Positions 4,598-5,619 of a DNA stretch of 5,619 nucleotides are shown here, piece by piece. Origin of the DNA: Candidatus Methanoplasma sp. (GTDB lineage: Archaea > Thermoplasmatota > Thermoplasmata > Methanomassiliicoccales > Methanomethylophilaceae). The first letter of the stretch is position 1. Each line of letters opens with the position of its first letter. The notes beneath the pieces are model-generated. The model worked only from the letters and a program-made list of their open reading frames with translations, did no database searches and had not been told where the DNA came from. The stretch spans positions 1-5,619 of the forward strand of contig JAISVN010000030.1 of NCBI GenBank assembly GCA_031271555.1, written 5' to 3'. The position numbers and the translations under genes are program-made.

Positions 4598-5619
4598 TGG
4601 ATGAGCTTTTGGAAAAGGGAAGTTTGAGGCTTAAATGGGCATACGAACACATGCCCGTTATGAAGGAGATAGACAAAAGATTCCGCAAGGAGAGGCCGTT
4701 CGAGGGCGTCAAGATAGGGATGGCGCTGCACACGGAAGCGAAGACCGGCGTGCTGGCGATAACCTTGGCGAACGGAGGGGCGAAGATAAGGCTTGCAAGC
4801 TGCAATCCCCTCTCCACCGATGATTCAGTTTCCTTGGCCCTCAGGGAGGAGTACGGTCTTGATGTACACGCCAAGAAAGGGGAGACCCAGGATGAGTACT
4901 ATTCAAACCTCAACAAGGTCCTGGACCTGAAACCTGACCTGATCATCGACGACGGTGCAGACCTGATCGCGATGGCGCACACGACCCGCAGGGATGCAAT
5001 CGGCGGCATCAGAGGAGCAAACGAGGAGACCACGACCGGTGTCGTGAGACTGAGGTCAATGGCGGCTGAGGGGAAACTCGAGTTCCCCGTCATATCCGTG
5101 AACGATGCGAAGATGAAGTTCCTGTTCGACAACAGATACGGCACAGGCCAATCCGCATTCGACGGGTGGATGAACTCCACCAACCTTGTCATCGCCGGCA
5201 AGCGCCTGGTGGTCGCAGGCTACGGATGGTGCGGAAAAGGCATAGCCATGAGGGCAAAGGGATTCGGAGCATCCGTGATCGTCTGCGAGGTCGACCCGAT
5301 AAAGGCGCTGGAGGCCAGGATGGACGGGTACGAGGTCATGAAGATGGCCGATGCCGTCAGGATAGCGGACATAGTCATGACCGTAACAGGCGTCAAGGAC
5401 ATCCTGAGGGATGAGCACTTCTCCGTCATGAAGGACGGCTGCGTCATGGGTAACGCAGGCCACTTCGACAATGAGATCAACAAGAAGGATCTGGAGAAGA
5501 TATCCGCATCAGTAAGCAAGGTCAGAGACTTCATCGACGAATACAAAACCAAGGACGGCAGGAAACTGTATCTCATCGCAGACGGCAGACTGATGAATCT
5601 GGCAGCCGGTCAGGGCCAC
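4597..5619 (+). CDS. ahcY: S-adenosylhomocysteinase family enzyme (SAH or S-inosylhomocysteine hydrolase), 3' end missing
   Basis: The family splits S-adenosylhomocysteine, using bound NAD, and so removes the product inhibitor of methyltransferases. The frame stays open to the window edge: 341 codons of roughly 410-425. Seen in order: HMPVM at 18-22, the substrate strand with ALHTEAKTG (43-51), ASCNPLSTDD, DDGADL, EETTTGVVRL, VNDAKMKFLFDN with the catalytic Lys and Asp, the NAD loop GYGWCGKG (208-215), VTGVKDI and NAGHFDNEI. It stops in LAAGQGH, the start of the last conserved motif. The GYGWCGKG loop and the E-A-K-T pattern are of the archaeal type. In Methanocaldococcus the homologue (MJ1388) prefers S-inosylhomocysteine, formed after deamination, so the substrate here is open. 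ATG 4597 overlaps the ligase stop by one base, and the two genes form an operon starting at the divergent promoter. Confidence 0.93.
   Translation, partial: MDELLEKGSLRLKWAYEHMPVMKEIDKRFRKERPFEGVKIGMALHTEAKTGVLAITLANGGAKIRLASCNPLSTDDSVSLALREEYGLDVHAKKGETQDEYYSNLNKVLDLKPDLIIDDGADLIAMAHTTRRDAIGGIRGANEETTTGVVRLRSMAAEGKLEFPVISVNDAKMKFLFDNRYGTGQSAFDGWMNSTNLVIAGKRLVVAGYGWCGKGIAMRAKGFGASVIVCEVDPIKALEARMDGYEVMKMADAVRIADIVMTVTGVKDILRDEHFSVMKDGCVMGNAGHFDNEINKKDLEKISASVSKVRDFIDEYKTKDGRKLYLIADGRLMNLAAGQGH

Overview
The window reads as a stretch of a euryarchaeal chromosome, most likely from the Thermoplasmatota and plausibly a Methanomassiliicoccales-type methanogen; the lineage is inferred. The archaeal evidence is direct: a ribosomal stalk cluster in the order uL1 - P0-type uL10 - archaeal L12/P1 with the shared acidic C-terminus, the archaea-specific 4-phosphopantoate--beta-alanine ligase of CoA synthesis, an archaeal-type S-adenosylhomocysteinase homologue, and TATA-like boxes about 26 bp in front of start codons that lack Shine-Dalgarno sequences.

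Layout. Bases 1-1894 hold the stalk operon: the 3' part of rpl1, then rpl10 and rpl12, each behind a strong ribosome binding site and 11-15 bp apart. Bases 1895-1975 are an AT-rich promoter region with short repeated hexamers. Bases 1976-3110 hold a two-gene unit: a small ribbon-helix-helix (RHH) protein that looks like two RHH units in tandem, and a short, divergent FtsZ/tubulin-family protein that starts at TTG. On the minus strand, trmJ (3789-3076) runs tail-to-tail into the FtsZ-like gene with a 35 bp overlap. Its start faces that of the phosphopantoate ligase gene (GTG at 3842) across 52 bp, with a single AT-rich TATA-like element in the middle. The ligase gene overlaps the S-adenosylhomocysteinase gene by one base (TAATG), and that last gene runs off the right edge.

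How the parts fit together. The left third builds the translation-factor-binding stalk of the large ribosomal subunit. trmJ is a tRNA 2'-O-methyltransferase that uses S-adenosylmethionine and releases S-adenosylhomocysteine, the compound (or its deaminated form) that the enzyme at the right end cleaves. The ligase feeds CoA synthesis.

The most interesting unit is the RHH/FtsZ-like pair. Its layout matches the cdrS-ftsZ2 pair known in haloarchaea, but this FtsZ-like protein keeps the nucleotide-binding glycine loop and has lost the T7 catalytic loop, so it is probably not an ordinary division GTPase. No tRNA, rRNA, CRISPR array or mobile element was seen.
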